DNA from: a virus
DNA length: 30,391 bases
Direction: 5' to 3' (one strand)
IMG/VR virus record: IMGVR_UViG_3300032086_001352
Location: 1 to 30,391 of that record
The position numbers were made by a program, and so were the translations under genes. Below the pieces are notes generated by a model, which made no database searches, was not told the origin of the DNA, and saw only the letters and a list, made by a program, of their open reading frames with translations. Every line of letters starts with the position of its first letter. The first letter of the stretch is position 1. This document shows positions 6,513-12,734 of this stretch, one piece after another.

Positions 6513-7319
6513 TTATTTTGGTAATTGATCGCCGTTGTCATCCATGTTAAATAGGTACTCGTGATATAAACCCATACTGTGATCAGCAAAACCATCTATT
6601 AAATTGAATGATTTAAGTGCCATCCAGTGTCCTCTACATTTATCTTTAAAACGTTGGAACCAAGTTGCAGGTCTAATATTACCATATGTATTAATATACC
6701 TTAATACTCCGCCATGTCTAAATAATAGGAAAGAGGGTGGTACTGCCGTTACAGCATCATTATTATTTCTATATCTATAATATTTAATACCGTCTAATGC
6801 TTTTAAAAATGCCTTGTTACCAACTCTTGGTTGTCCAAATGTATGTAGTCCACCGTTTGGTTGTAGTTCAGCCGCAACTAGTACTGCCATTGCTCCACCT
6901 AAACTATGTCCTGTTACCCACATAGTCTTATCACCTTTCTTATTGTGTTTGGCTAATGCTTCTTTAATACCAGGGATAACTTTTTCATACTCTGCATAGA
7001 AACCTCTATGTACTCTACCTGCTATATGATGCTTCACTGGAAACATTTTTAAGTCTGCTAGGATATCATTAATTTGAGTAGGTTCTGTACCTCTACATGC
7101 TATTAATACATCATCCTTATCACTCATTACATAAGCCTGAGCTCCTTCTACATCTATAAATGTTGGTGGTAATGGTTTGTTTAAAAACTTTTTAAGAGGT
7201 GCCAAGTCTTTGATGCCTGGACGTGCTTCTAATAGTTCTTCTGGTGATTGATAGCATTGATGAGCATACATACTCAACAATAAACCGCGATCGCGGTAAG
7301 TCATATCTTTTACTGACAT
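6513..7319 (-). CDS. Class 3 lipase (alpha/beta hydrolase)
   Basis: The 268-aa protein carries the lipase nucleophile elbow VTGHSLGGAM (Ser139). A conserved TFGQPRVGNKAF segment follows, then a candidate catalytic Asp188 in NNNDAVTAVPP and His247 in FADHSMGLYHEY. This is the full order of a fungal-type class 3 lipase. No signal peptide is seen, so it would act inside the cell or be released at lysis. Membrane-lipid hydrolysis to assist lysis, or lipid scavenging, are both possible. A GATAAATA motif lies 36 bp upstream. Confidence 0.88.
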   Translation of the reverse strand: MSVKDMTYRDRGLLLSMYAHQCYQSPEELLEARPGIKDLAPLKKFLNKPLPPTFIDVEGAQAYVMSDKDDVLIACRGTEPTQINDILADLKMFPVKHHIAGRVHRGFYAEYEKVIPGIKEALAKHNKKGDKTMWVTGHSLGGAMAVLVAAELQPNGGLHTFGQPRVGNKAFLKALDGIKYYRYRNNNDAVTAVPPSFLLFRHGGVLRYINTYGNIRPATWFQRFKDKCRGHWMALKSFNLIDGFADHSMGLYHEYLFNMDDNGDQLPK

Positions 7320-7354
7320 TTGTTACTCCTTAATAATATAAATTATTATAGTAG

Positions 7355-7362
7355 TATTTATC
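7355..7362 (-). promoter_or_regulatory. Late-type motif GATAAATA before the lipase gene
   Basis: GATAAATA on the minus strand lies 36 bp upstream of the lipase ATG and 3 bp beyond the stop of the small membrane protein at 7365. It separates the early ferredoxin unit from the lipase unit. Confidence 0.55.
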
Positions 7363-7364
7363 AG

Positions 7365-7535
7365 TTATACGATATAATTTACTCTTTCTTTCTTGGCTGT
7401 ATGTAGTTTTCCAGTCTTACGACCATAGTAAGGTTCCTCTTCGATACCTTTGGTACCGCCGCCCTCACTCAGCAGTAAACTCACAATAGCAATTAAACTT
7501 GCTATCATACCTGCCGCTAAAATTACTCCGTCCAT
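7365..7535 (-). CDS. Single-span small membrane protein, 56 aa
   Basis: ATG at 7535 shares a base with the stop of the preceding 49-aa gene (TAATG). The product has one hydrophobic helix (VILAAGMIASLIAIVSLLL, residues 4-22), then a GGGTKG turn and a basic tail (YYGRKTGKLHTAKKERV). It is the last gene of the ferredoxin unit, so it might anchor or partner a redox protein. That is inference from position only. Confidence 0.65.
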   Translation of the reverse strand: MDGVILAAGMIASLIAIVSLLLSEGGGTKGIEEEPYYGRKTGKLHTAKKERVNYIV

Positions 7536-7684
7536 TATTTTTTCTCATCCTTATACTTCTCTTTACGAGGTATAATTTTAGTTTTATCCTTTTGTACCTT
7601 ATGTCCGAATGGAGTATCGTGAGTAAACAACTGCAAGTGTGACCTTGTAGTATTACTTAACGGCTTTTTAACTTTCTTCGACAT
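7535..7684 (-). CDS. Basic 49-aa phage protein
   Basis: ATG at 7684 lies inside the end of the ferredoxin gene (17-bp overlap) and the frame ends in TAA at 7535-7537. The product is strongly basic, with the core [16 protein letters not shown] and a tail [14 protein letters not shown]. Short proteins with a TPF..K core recur, as I recall, in T4-like marine phages. Tight overlap on both sides argues for a true, translationally coupled gene. Function unknown. Confidence 0.68.
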   Translation of the reverse strand: MSKKVKKPLSNTTRSHLQLFTHDTPFGHKVQKDKTKIIPRKEKYKDEKK

Positions 7685-8003
7685 GTTTCTCACCTATTGC
7701 TACTGCTTCTTCTGTACTATATGGACTTTCGTGTGCCATTGGTTCTTTAGTTTCTGTGATGTTTGGCCACACTTGGCTCATTGCATCATTTATTTCTATA
7801 AATGGTATTTGTTCTGCTGGTAGCTCATCATCACTCCAAATTGCTTCTACAGGACACTCTGGTTCACATAAAGCACAATCAATACACTCATCAGGATTGA
7901 TTACCAGCATATCAGGTCCTTCGTAAAAACAATCAACAGGACATACCTCTACGCATTTTGTGTCTTTACACCCAACACAGGGACTACCTACTATAAAACT
8001 CAT
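7668..8003 (-). CDS. fdxA: 7Fe ferredoxin [3Fe-4S][4Fe-4S], FdxA type
   Basis: The 111-aa protein closely follows Azotobacter ferredoxin I. By that alignment C9, C17 and C50 would bind the [3Fe-4S] cluster, and C21, C40, C43 and C46 the [4Fe-4S] cluster. The characteristic [13 protein letters not shown] and [13 protein letters not shown] segments are intact, as is the C-terminal [12 protein letters not shown] motif. It carries single electrons at low potential in the cytoplasm. Possible clients within the window are the radical SAM protein at 13698 and the possible oxygenase, but this is inference. A TTGACT/TATAAT promoter directly upstream suggests early expression. The closest style is proteobacterial, suggesting capture from a host. 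Confidence 0.95.
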   Translation of the reverse strand: MSFIVGSPCVGCKDTKCVEVCPVDCFYEGPDMLVINPDECIDCALCEPECPVEAIWSDDELPAEQIPFIEINDAMSQVWPNITETKEPMAHESPYSTEEAVAIGEKHVEES

Positions 8004-8026
8004 ATCACTACTTATCTGAAAATGCT

Positions 8027-8054
8027 ATTATACATAAATTATTGCGAAAGTCAA
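8027..8054 (-). promoter_or_regulatory. Sigma70-type promoter upstream of the ferredoxin gene
   Basis: On the minus strand TTGACT (8049-8054, one mismatch) and a perfect TATAAT (8027-8032) are separated by 16 bp, about 24 bp upstream of the ferredoxin ATG. It lies directly after the terminator of the transporter gene, making the ferredoxin unit independent. Confidence 0.8.
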
Positions 8055-8078
8055 GAAAAAGGGCCGTTGCCGACCCTT
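8055..8078 (-). terminator. Rho-independent terminator with GCAA tetraloop
   Basis: On the minus strand AAGGGTCG pairs with CGGCCCTT (one T-G wobble) around the stable GNRA loop GCAA, followed by a T run. It sits 8 bp past the stop of the PiT-like gene. Confidence 0.85.
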
Positions 8079-8085
8079 TAAGTTT

Positions 8086-9030
8086 TTATGTTAATGTATG
8101 AATACCTATTATAATACCCATTGATGCCGCAACACCTATCATTAGTTTACCAAAGTCACCTGCTACTATTGGAAATACTTCTTTAAAGTTTTTCATTCCG
8201 CCACTAAATGTAGCAATGGCAAGTTCTCTACCACTTAACAATCCAATGAATACCCATGTTGTTGACATTGGTATATTGTTATACTGCTTAAAGTACCAAA
8301 GTATAACTAAGTACACTAGGTCAATCAATGTAGCACTTTTAACGTAATTAGTATCTGTTTTACTAATAACTACGTTTTGTATTTTACCACCTTGCTCTTT
8401 AAACATCCAACCCATACCAGCAATAAACAATGCTGATATACCTGTTAATGTTAAAGCATCTATTTCACGTGGCAAGAATACAGCCATGTTAGCCATGTCA
8501 TGTGATAACCATGTCCACCACAGCCAACCTGTAACTGTCCATTGTGCTATACGCCAGTTGCGTTCGCTACCACCTAAGTTTACATTAGACATCCACTTTG
8601 TTACGACTGCCCATATGGCATAGGCACTAACGGCCGCTACTCCATATCCAGCAAACGATTTAATTAACATCTTCTCTAATACAAACGTACTAGCAAATGC
8701 ACTTAATACTAAGAACGATGTACTTACTGGTACACCAAACCGTGTTAATACAAGCAATACACCTGGTGCTAATGCATGGTACCATTGTGGTTCCAAGTAA
8801 GGTATTCTGTCTAGTCTGCCGTATGCGATGTCTCCGCCATTAACAGTCCAGCCGTACCATAATGCAAATAACAATACACTACTTGCTCCAAGCCATAGAG
8901 TAGTCCAATCAAACTTGTCTTTGTTTGACTGTATCCATGTGCCTAATGTTTGAATGCTATCGTTAGCGATAACTGTATAAGAAGCGAAACCAAATCCCAC
9001 ACAGGTCCATAGTAGGGTCATTATATCCAT
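8086..9030 (-). CDS. PiT-family-like inorganic phosphate transporter
   Basis: The 314-aa membrane protein has the duplicated signature of PiT transporters. Repeat 1 has ANDSIQTLGT (22-31) and PVSTSF (101-106). Repeat 2 has SHDMANMAVFLPRE (177-190) and IPMSTTWVFIGLLSGRE (253-269). The segment GGKIQNVVISKT before the second PxST box also fits. About nine hydrophobic stretches are visible. The family moves phosphate (or sulfate) with cations across the inner membrane. It is shorter than typical PiT proteins and the two N-D motifs are not canonical (AND and SHD), so substrate is uncertain. It has an AAAGGAG ribosome-binding site, a structured leader, a TATAAATA motif upstream and its own terminator. 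Confidence 0.72.
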   Translation of the reverse strand: MDIMTLLWTCVGFGFASYTVIANDSIQTLGTWIQSNKDKFDWTTLWLGASSVLLFALWYGWTVNGGDIAYGRLDRIPYLEPQWYHALAPGVLLVLTRFGVPVSTSFLVLSAFASTFVLEKMLIKSFAGYGVAAVSAYAIWAVVTKWMSNVNLGGSERNWRIAQWTVTGWLWWTWLSHDMANMAVFLPREIDALTLTGISALFIAGMGWMFKEQGGKIQNVVISKTDTNYVKSATLIDLVYLVILWYFKQYNNIPMSTTWVFIGLLSGRELAIATFSGGMKNFKEVFPIVAGDFGKLMIGVAASMGIIIGIHTLT

Positions 9031-9092
9031 TCTAATCTCCTTTGAGTTAGAACGGTATAAACTTATTACCTAATGGTGTGTCGTATGCGTTC

Positions 9093-9135
9093 TACATTTA
9101 ATTTTTATATAAATGTAATTTACACCTATTGGTGT
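9093..9135 (-). promoter_or_regulatory. Two hairpins in the leader of the transporter gene
   Basis: Between the TATAAATA motif and the ATG at 9030, two perfect stems occur: ACACC/GGTGT with a 4-nt loop (9122-9135) and TACATTTA/TAAATGTA with a 9-nt loop (9093-9117). No open frame is found in this stretch. The first stem is followed by T only on the plus strand, where no gene ends, so a simple terminator is unlikely. A leader regulatory role is inferred. Confidence 0.45.
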
Positions 9136-9146
9136 TTTTACAATAC

Positions 9147-9154
9147 TATTTATA
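9147..9154 (-). promoter_or_regulatory. Late motif TATAAATA (T4 consensus) upstream of the transporter
   Basis: TATAAATA on the minus strand is identical to the T4 late consensus. It lies 117 bp upstream of the ATG at 9030, giving a leader of about 100 nt, long for this genome. Confidence 0.55.
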
Positions 9155-9163
9155 AAACTAATG

Positions 9164-9328
9164 TTACGACTGTGTTACAAAACTAGCAAGAATAAGCAAC
9201 GATGCAACCGTGCCTAAAAATATTCCTGCTACTAAAAATGCAAATAGAATTATTCGCAAGGGAGATGGATGAAACTGGCCGTCATTTTTACCCACGCCAA
9301 TGACGGCCTGTAATGCTTCTTTGATCAA
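9164..9328 (-). CDS. Single-span membrane protein, 54 aa, no ATG start
   Basis: The frame has no in-frame ATG. The likely start is TTG at 9328, overlapping the TGA stop of the gene upstream (TTGA), so translation could be coupled. The product begins MIKEALQAVIGVGKNDGQFH and has one strong hydrophobic helix (IILFAFLVAGIFLGTVASLL, residues 26-45). A GTG at codon 12 is an alternative start. The coding sense of the TM stretch supports a real protein, but the start is uncertain. Confidence 0.5.
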   Translation of the reverse strand: MIKEALQAVIGVGKNDGQFHPSPLRIILFAFLVAGIFLGTVASLLILASFVTQS

Positions 9329-9513
9329 AAGAGGAATGTATTTAAATACATTACGGCTAACATTAAGCCAAATACTACTACTTGGATTACTGCTGGTATA
9401 ACCACAAACATTTGTAGTACATCAAAGTCTCCTTTCATAAAAAAGTCTGTTTCGAACCACTCTGCTTGTTCTTCAGGTGTGGCTTCTCTTACTTGTGAAT
9501 TATTGGTGCCCAT
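9325..9513 (-). CDS. Single-span membrane protein, 62 aa
   Basis: ATG at 9513 opens a 62-aa protein. It has a charged N-terminus (REATPEEQAEWFETDFF) and one C-terminal hydrophobic helix (LQMFVVIPAVIQVVVFGLML, residues 33-52). The acidic head and single span resemble small subunits of membrane complexes, but no family is recognised. It is part of a run of small membrane proteins from 9164 to 9920. Confidence 0.6.
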   Translation of the reverse strand: MGTNNSQVREATPEEQAEWFETDFFMKGDFDVLQMFVVIPAVIQVVVFGLMLAVMYLNTFLF

Positions 9514-9561
9514 GGTAATATCCAGTATTTTAATATTATCTCTTTTAATTTTTTCATATGA

Positions 9562-9690
9562 TTAAAATAATGTTGACAAGCATAAAAACCAAGATCCCCA
9601 AAGCATTGTGTAACAAAGCACTTCTGCTTTTTGGTGGACCTTTTTAAATATGCCAGATTTATCTATAATCGTGTGTGCTATCGTTCTCAT
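9562..9690 (-). CDS. Small 42-aa protein with hydrophobic C-terminus
   Basis: ATG at 9690 follows an AGAAAG box and gives 42 codons to TAA at 9562-9564. The product begins MRTIAHTIIDKSGIFKKVHQ and ends in a Trp-rich hydrophobic segment (LCYTMLWGSWFLCLSTLF). It is probably membrane-inserted at the C-terminus. No family recognised. Confidence 0.45.
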   Translation of the reverse strand: MRTIAHTIIDKSGIFKKVHQKAEVLCYTMLWGSWFLCLSTLF

Positions 9691-9712
9691 TTTCTTTCTG
9701 TTCTCAATCTAG

Positions 9713-9814
9713 TTATACAATCGGAGCAATAGCAAGTACACTTACTAAAAAAATTGATACTAAAGTGAAAAGTTCTAGACTATCTTTTAATTTATTAATT
9801 TGTTTTTGGCTCAC
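9713..9814 (-). CDS. Very small single-span membrane protein, 33 aa
   Basis: A GTG at 9814 with GGAG 8 bases upstream starts a 33-codon frame. A short charged head (SQKQINKLKDSLE) precedes one hydrophobic helix (LFTLVSIFLVSVLAIAPIV) that reaches the C-terminus. The start overlaps the end of the 41-aa frame upstream. A well-placed ribosome-binding site and clear membrane helix support it, but the size leaves doubt. Confidence 0.45.
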   Translation of the reverse strand: MSQKQINKLKDSLELFTLVSIFLVSVLAIAPIV

Positions 9815-9920
9815 CTACTATACTCCAAGTCGTTATTTCCCTCACACTTCTTAGAGCGCCGTACAATTGGTCGTTTACTTGGATGGTGCAAACTAACCAT
9901 ATACAAACTAAATTCTTCAT
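9795..9920 (-). CDS. Possible small 41-aa protein
   Basis: ATG at 9920 gives 41 codons to TAA at 9795-9797. The N-terminus MKNLVCIWLVCTIQVNDQLY resembles a short signal or lipoprotein-like peptide, but no clear lipobox follows. No strong ribosome-binding site is seen. It is the first frame after the TATAAATA motif at 9973-9980, so it may lead the small-protein transcript. Weakly supported. Confidence 0.35.
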   Translation of the reverse strand: MKNLVCIWLVCTIQVNDQLYGALRSVREITTWSIVGEPKTN

Positions 9921-9972
9921 ATCTGTGTAATGGAGGTTAATATATTAATAACTTATGTCATTATATAAAGTG

Positions 9973-9980
9973 TATTTATA
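9973..9980 (-). promoter_or_regulatory. Late motif TATAAATA upstream of the small membrane protein run
   Basis: A perfect TATAAATA on the minus strand lies 53 bp upstream of the ATG at 9920 and 46 bp past the stop of the PP-loop gene at 10026. It probably starts the transcript for the genes from 9920 to 9164. Confidence 0.55.
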
Positions 9981-10025
9981 TATAGGCGTTTGAATAGTAT
10001 AGATTATAGGTTGTTTTTGAATGAT

Positions 10026-11066
10026 TTAGAAATCAAACTCATACCTGTTTATGTTTTTACAATTATTTTCTTCTATAAAATTAAGGAAATCCTCATAAAA
10101 ATTTGTAATTATAGGATCATAATTGAGGTTTCGTTTGTTTGATTTCCTGTTAGGAATAAATTCTGGTACCAAATCTTTTAAAGGTTGTCTATATAAAATA
10201 TCAAACTGATTATATACACCAGTTTCACTTGCAAGTATTTTCTTTAGAGTCTCGAATCCATTTGTTTGAAAGGACTGACATTTTAAGTCTTTTAATATAT
10301 TTTTATACAATAATCCTTTATACTCATAATGGCTTTTTCTGTAAGGTATGTAGTCAGGATTGTGGTGGTTTGATGCTAAAAAATATACTTTCTTATCTTT
10401 TAACAGGTCTATGTTATTTTTAAAACCCAGATAAACTAATTCTTCACTATGATAAAAAATATCTTTTATACATTCAACTTCTATACTTTCACAAAACAAA
10501 TAGTAAGGTGCCATTATGTCCTGAAATACATCTGCACCAACTGGACGAACATTTTTCTTATCCTTTATGCTATCATAGGCAAAAATAGGTATATCCCCTC
10601 CCATTAAAATATGCTGTATGCTATGTTTTTGTTTTAAAATTTTTAAAAAATGAAAATGTAATGCAACTTGTGGAGAAGCATTAAAAAATTCTGCACCATA
10701 TTTGTAGTGCTGAAATGTAGTAAAAAAAGGTTTAAGATCTATATCTATTATATGATGTTTTAGTTTATGACGCTTTGCTATCATTTCAGCGAAATATAAA
10801 TCCTCTGAGTTTACAATTAAATCCCCCCAAAAAGATCTATATGTATATAATGTAATATTTTTATCTAATTGTAAACAGCATTGAAGTATAAACTGGCTGT
10901 CTAATCCACCACTTAATGCTATATTAACGTCCTGCTTATCCTGTAAAACTTTTCCTATTTCCTGTAATATTGTGTTATCAGTTTTCTTGCATTTTATATT
11001 TACATATGGATCTTTAGACAAACTGATTTCTATGCCTGGTAGTTTTACTTCAGTGTTAGGTTTCAT
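10026..11066 (-). CDS. Asparagine-synthase-like PP-loop ATP pyrophosphatase
   Basis: The 346-aa protein has the PP-loop IALSGGLDSQFILQC (SGGLDS, residues 52-57) of the asparagine synthetase B synthase domain. A second ATP-site-like MGGDIPIFAYDS follows. It lacks the N-terminal glutaminase domain, so ammonia or an amine/carboxylate substrate must come from elsewhere. Such free-standing domains include lasso-peptide cyclases, beta-lactam synthetases and sugar amidotransferases. It adenylates a carboxylate and lets an amine attack it. The gene is very A+T-rich, is divergent from the protease gene 82 bp away and lies near two radical-SAM-type genes. Exact substrate unknown. Confidence 0.72.
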   Translation of the reverse strand: MKPNTEVKLPGIEISLSKDPYVNIKCKKTDNTILQEIGKVLQDKQDVNIALSGGLDSQFILQCCLQLDKNITLYTYRSFWGDLIVNSEDLYFAEMIAKRHKLKHHIIDIDLKPFFTTFQHYKYGAEFFNASPQVALHFHFLKILKQKHSIQHILMGGDIPIFAYDSIKDKKNVRPVGADVFQDIMAPYYLFCESIEVECIKDIFYHSEELVYLGFKNNIDLLKDKKVYFLASNHHNPDYIPYRKSHYEYKGLLYKNILKDLKCQSFQTNGFETLKKILASETGVYNQFDILYRQPLKDLVPEFIPNRKSNKRNLNYDPIITNFYEDFLNFIEENNCKNINRYEFDF

Positions 11067-11093
11067 TTAATTGTTTATGATCTGTAAAAATAT

Positions 11094-11101
11094 GATAAAT
11101 A
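11094..11101 (+). promoter_or_regulatory. Plus-strand late-type motif GATAAATA before the protease gene
   Basis: GATAAATA on the plus strand lies 47 bp upstream of the protease ATG. It is one of the two plus-strand copies found upstream of a plus-strand gene, which supports the motif being directional and functional. Confidence 0.55.
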
Positions 11102-11148
11102 CATTGTATAGTATAGTTATCAAATAATTTTAATTAGGAGTTTACAAA

Positions 11149-12723
11149 ATGGCAGAATACATAATTGAGATGGATTCGTCAGTACATGCAGACGCAACTG
11201 CGGCCCAAACGGCTATTACAAGTGCGGGTGGTTCAATAACTAAAACATATAGTTTTTCCTTAACATATAAAGTTGAGTGTGAGCCAGCAGAGTACGATGC
11301 AATTAACGGTAAAAAATATGGCGAGCTTGTAAGTGCAGAAAAAGTAGTTACACCAGCATTTAATACAAACCATTTAAAAATGATGTGTAATAAAATTGGA
11401 GAGACTACTGTTACATATAATGCACAAAGTAGTGGTAATGGTGAGCATGTATATTTACTAGACACAGGTGTAAATACTGTTCATGATGAATTTTCAGGTG
11501 CTACAGTCAATAATTTATATACAAATTTCAGTACTGATTTTAATGACTCAGACGGTCATGGTACTGTAATGGCAAGTTTAATTGTAGGACAAAACATTGG
11601 CACGGCTAAAGATGCCACATTACATAATGTCAGAATGATGAACTCAAATCCATATACAGGAACAGTTGGTGCAGTTATTGATGCCTTAGATGCTGTTTCA
11701 GTTCATCACAATGCTAATAATCCAAGTCAAACAAAAACTGTTGTGTGTTGTTGGACAACTAGCAAAAACAGTTTAATAGACTCTAAAATAGCTCAATTAG
11801 AAAATAACAATTTAGTTGTTGTTGCGGCGGCGGGTAACGATGGTGCAGATACTGATAACTACTCACCAGCAGGTCTTGATAGTGTACTTACAGTAGGTGC
11901 TATGAATATTAATGGCCACGTTGCAGAAATAGATGGCGGTAAATGTAACCTAGGTGAAGAAAATGATATATATGCTTTAGGTGATAGTGTTTCTGTAATT
12001 AATTTTACTGACAACTCAGCATATACCACAGCAAGTGGTACGTCAGTTGCGGCGGCACAAATAGGCGGACTTGTAGCTCAATATACAGACTTATATCCTA
12101 ATGCAGATTCCTTCCAGACTAAATCATATGTTATTGCAGAAGGAATGGTAGAATTTAAAGGTACAGCAGTATCTTTTGATTCCACTCTTGTTACAGAGAC
12201 AGGAGTAGATGTGACTAAACTCAAAGAGTCAATTGGTGTTAGCCCACAGGTTGACGATATAAGTATATCACCTATTCCATCAGGAATAGTATTAACTGTT
12301 CAAAACGGTCAAAGTGCAAGTGCAAACCTAATGATATATCCAGATGCATCTAATGTAGCCCTTAGTGATTTCAGTCCTCTTCCACCATTTGCAAGTATTA
12401 CTAATGCAGAAGGTGGTAATGTTGAAGTAGGCGAGGTTTATTTAAATATAGATACTTCCAATGCAAGTAATATGGCAAACGTTACTTTACCAGCAGTATT
12501 TCACTTTAGTATTAGAGGTGAGAGAAGTAATGTAATTGTAATTGAGGAATATTCCGTTGGTGTTTATAATACATCAGAGAATGAATTATACTCTGCTTCA
12601 GAATATTACTATGATAGCGAAGAAGCAAGTTACGACCAAGTGGTAAACTTTAATGCGGCCAAGAACCTAGAGAATAACGTCCCTGTAGGTTTAGGGAAAT
12701 ATGCTTTCCACGGTGGTTTATAA
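11149..12723 (+). CDS. Subtilisin-like serine protease (S8 family)
   Basis: The 524-aa protein has the ordered S8 triad: Asp105 in VYLLDTGVN, His137 in DSDGHGTVMA and Ser299 in ASGTSVAAAQ, with oxyanion Asn230 in AAAGNDG. Residues 1-75 (MAEYIIEMDSSVHADA...) resemble an I9-type propeptide that folds the enzyme and is later removed. About 180 C-terminal residues look beta-rich and could bind a substrate or virion. No signal peptide precedes the propeptide, so it acts in the cytoplasm or as a virion component. AGGAG lies before the ATG. It is on the plus strand, opposite to its neighbours, and is followed 11 bp later by the radical-SAM-like gene. It may mature a structural protein or a peptide. 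Confidence 0.9.
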   Translation: MAEYIIEMDSSVHADATAAQTAITSAGGSITKTYSFSLTYKVECEPAEYDAINGKKYGELVSAEKVVTPAFNTNHLKMMCNKIGETTVTYNAQSSGNGEHVYLLDTGVNTVHDEFSGATVNNLYTNFSTDFNDSDGHGTVMASLIVGQNIGTAKDATLHNVRMMNSNPYTGTVGAVIDALDAVSVHHNANNPSQTKTVVCCWTTSKNSLIDSKIAQLENNNLVVVAAAGNDGADTDNYSPAGLDSVLTVGAMNINGHVAEIDGGKCNLGEENDIYALGDSVSVINFTDNSAYTTASGTSVAAAQIGGLVAQYTDLYPNADSFQTKSYVIAEGMVEFKGTAVSFDSTLVTETGVDVTKLKESIGVSPQVDDISISPIPSGIVLTVQNGQSASANLMIYPDASNVALSDFSPLPPFASITNAEGGNVEVGEVYLNIDTSNASNMANVTLPAVFHFSIRGERSNVIVIEEYSVGVYNTSENELYSASEYYYDSEEASYDQVVNFNAAKNLENNVPVGLGKYAFHGGL

Positions 12724-12734
12724 TTTAGAAGTTT

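Noticed and set aside
7284-7297. Perfect 14-bp palindrome ACCGCGATCGCGGT, containing the cyanobacterial HIP1 core GCGATCGC
   Set aside because: Only one copy in the window and it lies in the lipase coding sequence (Tyr-Arg-Asp-Arg-Gly). A single copy does not indicate a cyanobacterial host or a regulatory site.
9122-9136. Plus-strand rho-independent terminator (ACACC/GGTGT then T run)
   Set aside because: No plus-strand gene ends nearby; it is better seen as a hairpin in the minus-strand leader.
9164-9513. Programmed -1 frameshift joining the 62-aa and 54-aa membrane proteins
   Set aside because: The frame relation would allow it, but the junction (CTC TTT TGA) is not a standard slippery heptamer; stop-restart coupling is simpler.
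9164-9920. Photosystem or light-harvesting peptides among the small membrane proteins
   Set aside because: No chlorophyll-binding His pattern or family motif is visible.
11142-11465. Minus-strand 107-aa frame opposite the start of the protease gene
   Set aside because: It is antisense to a protease propeptide and catalytic-domain region with clear motifs; no ribosome-binding site or motif supports it.
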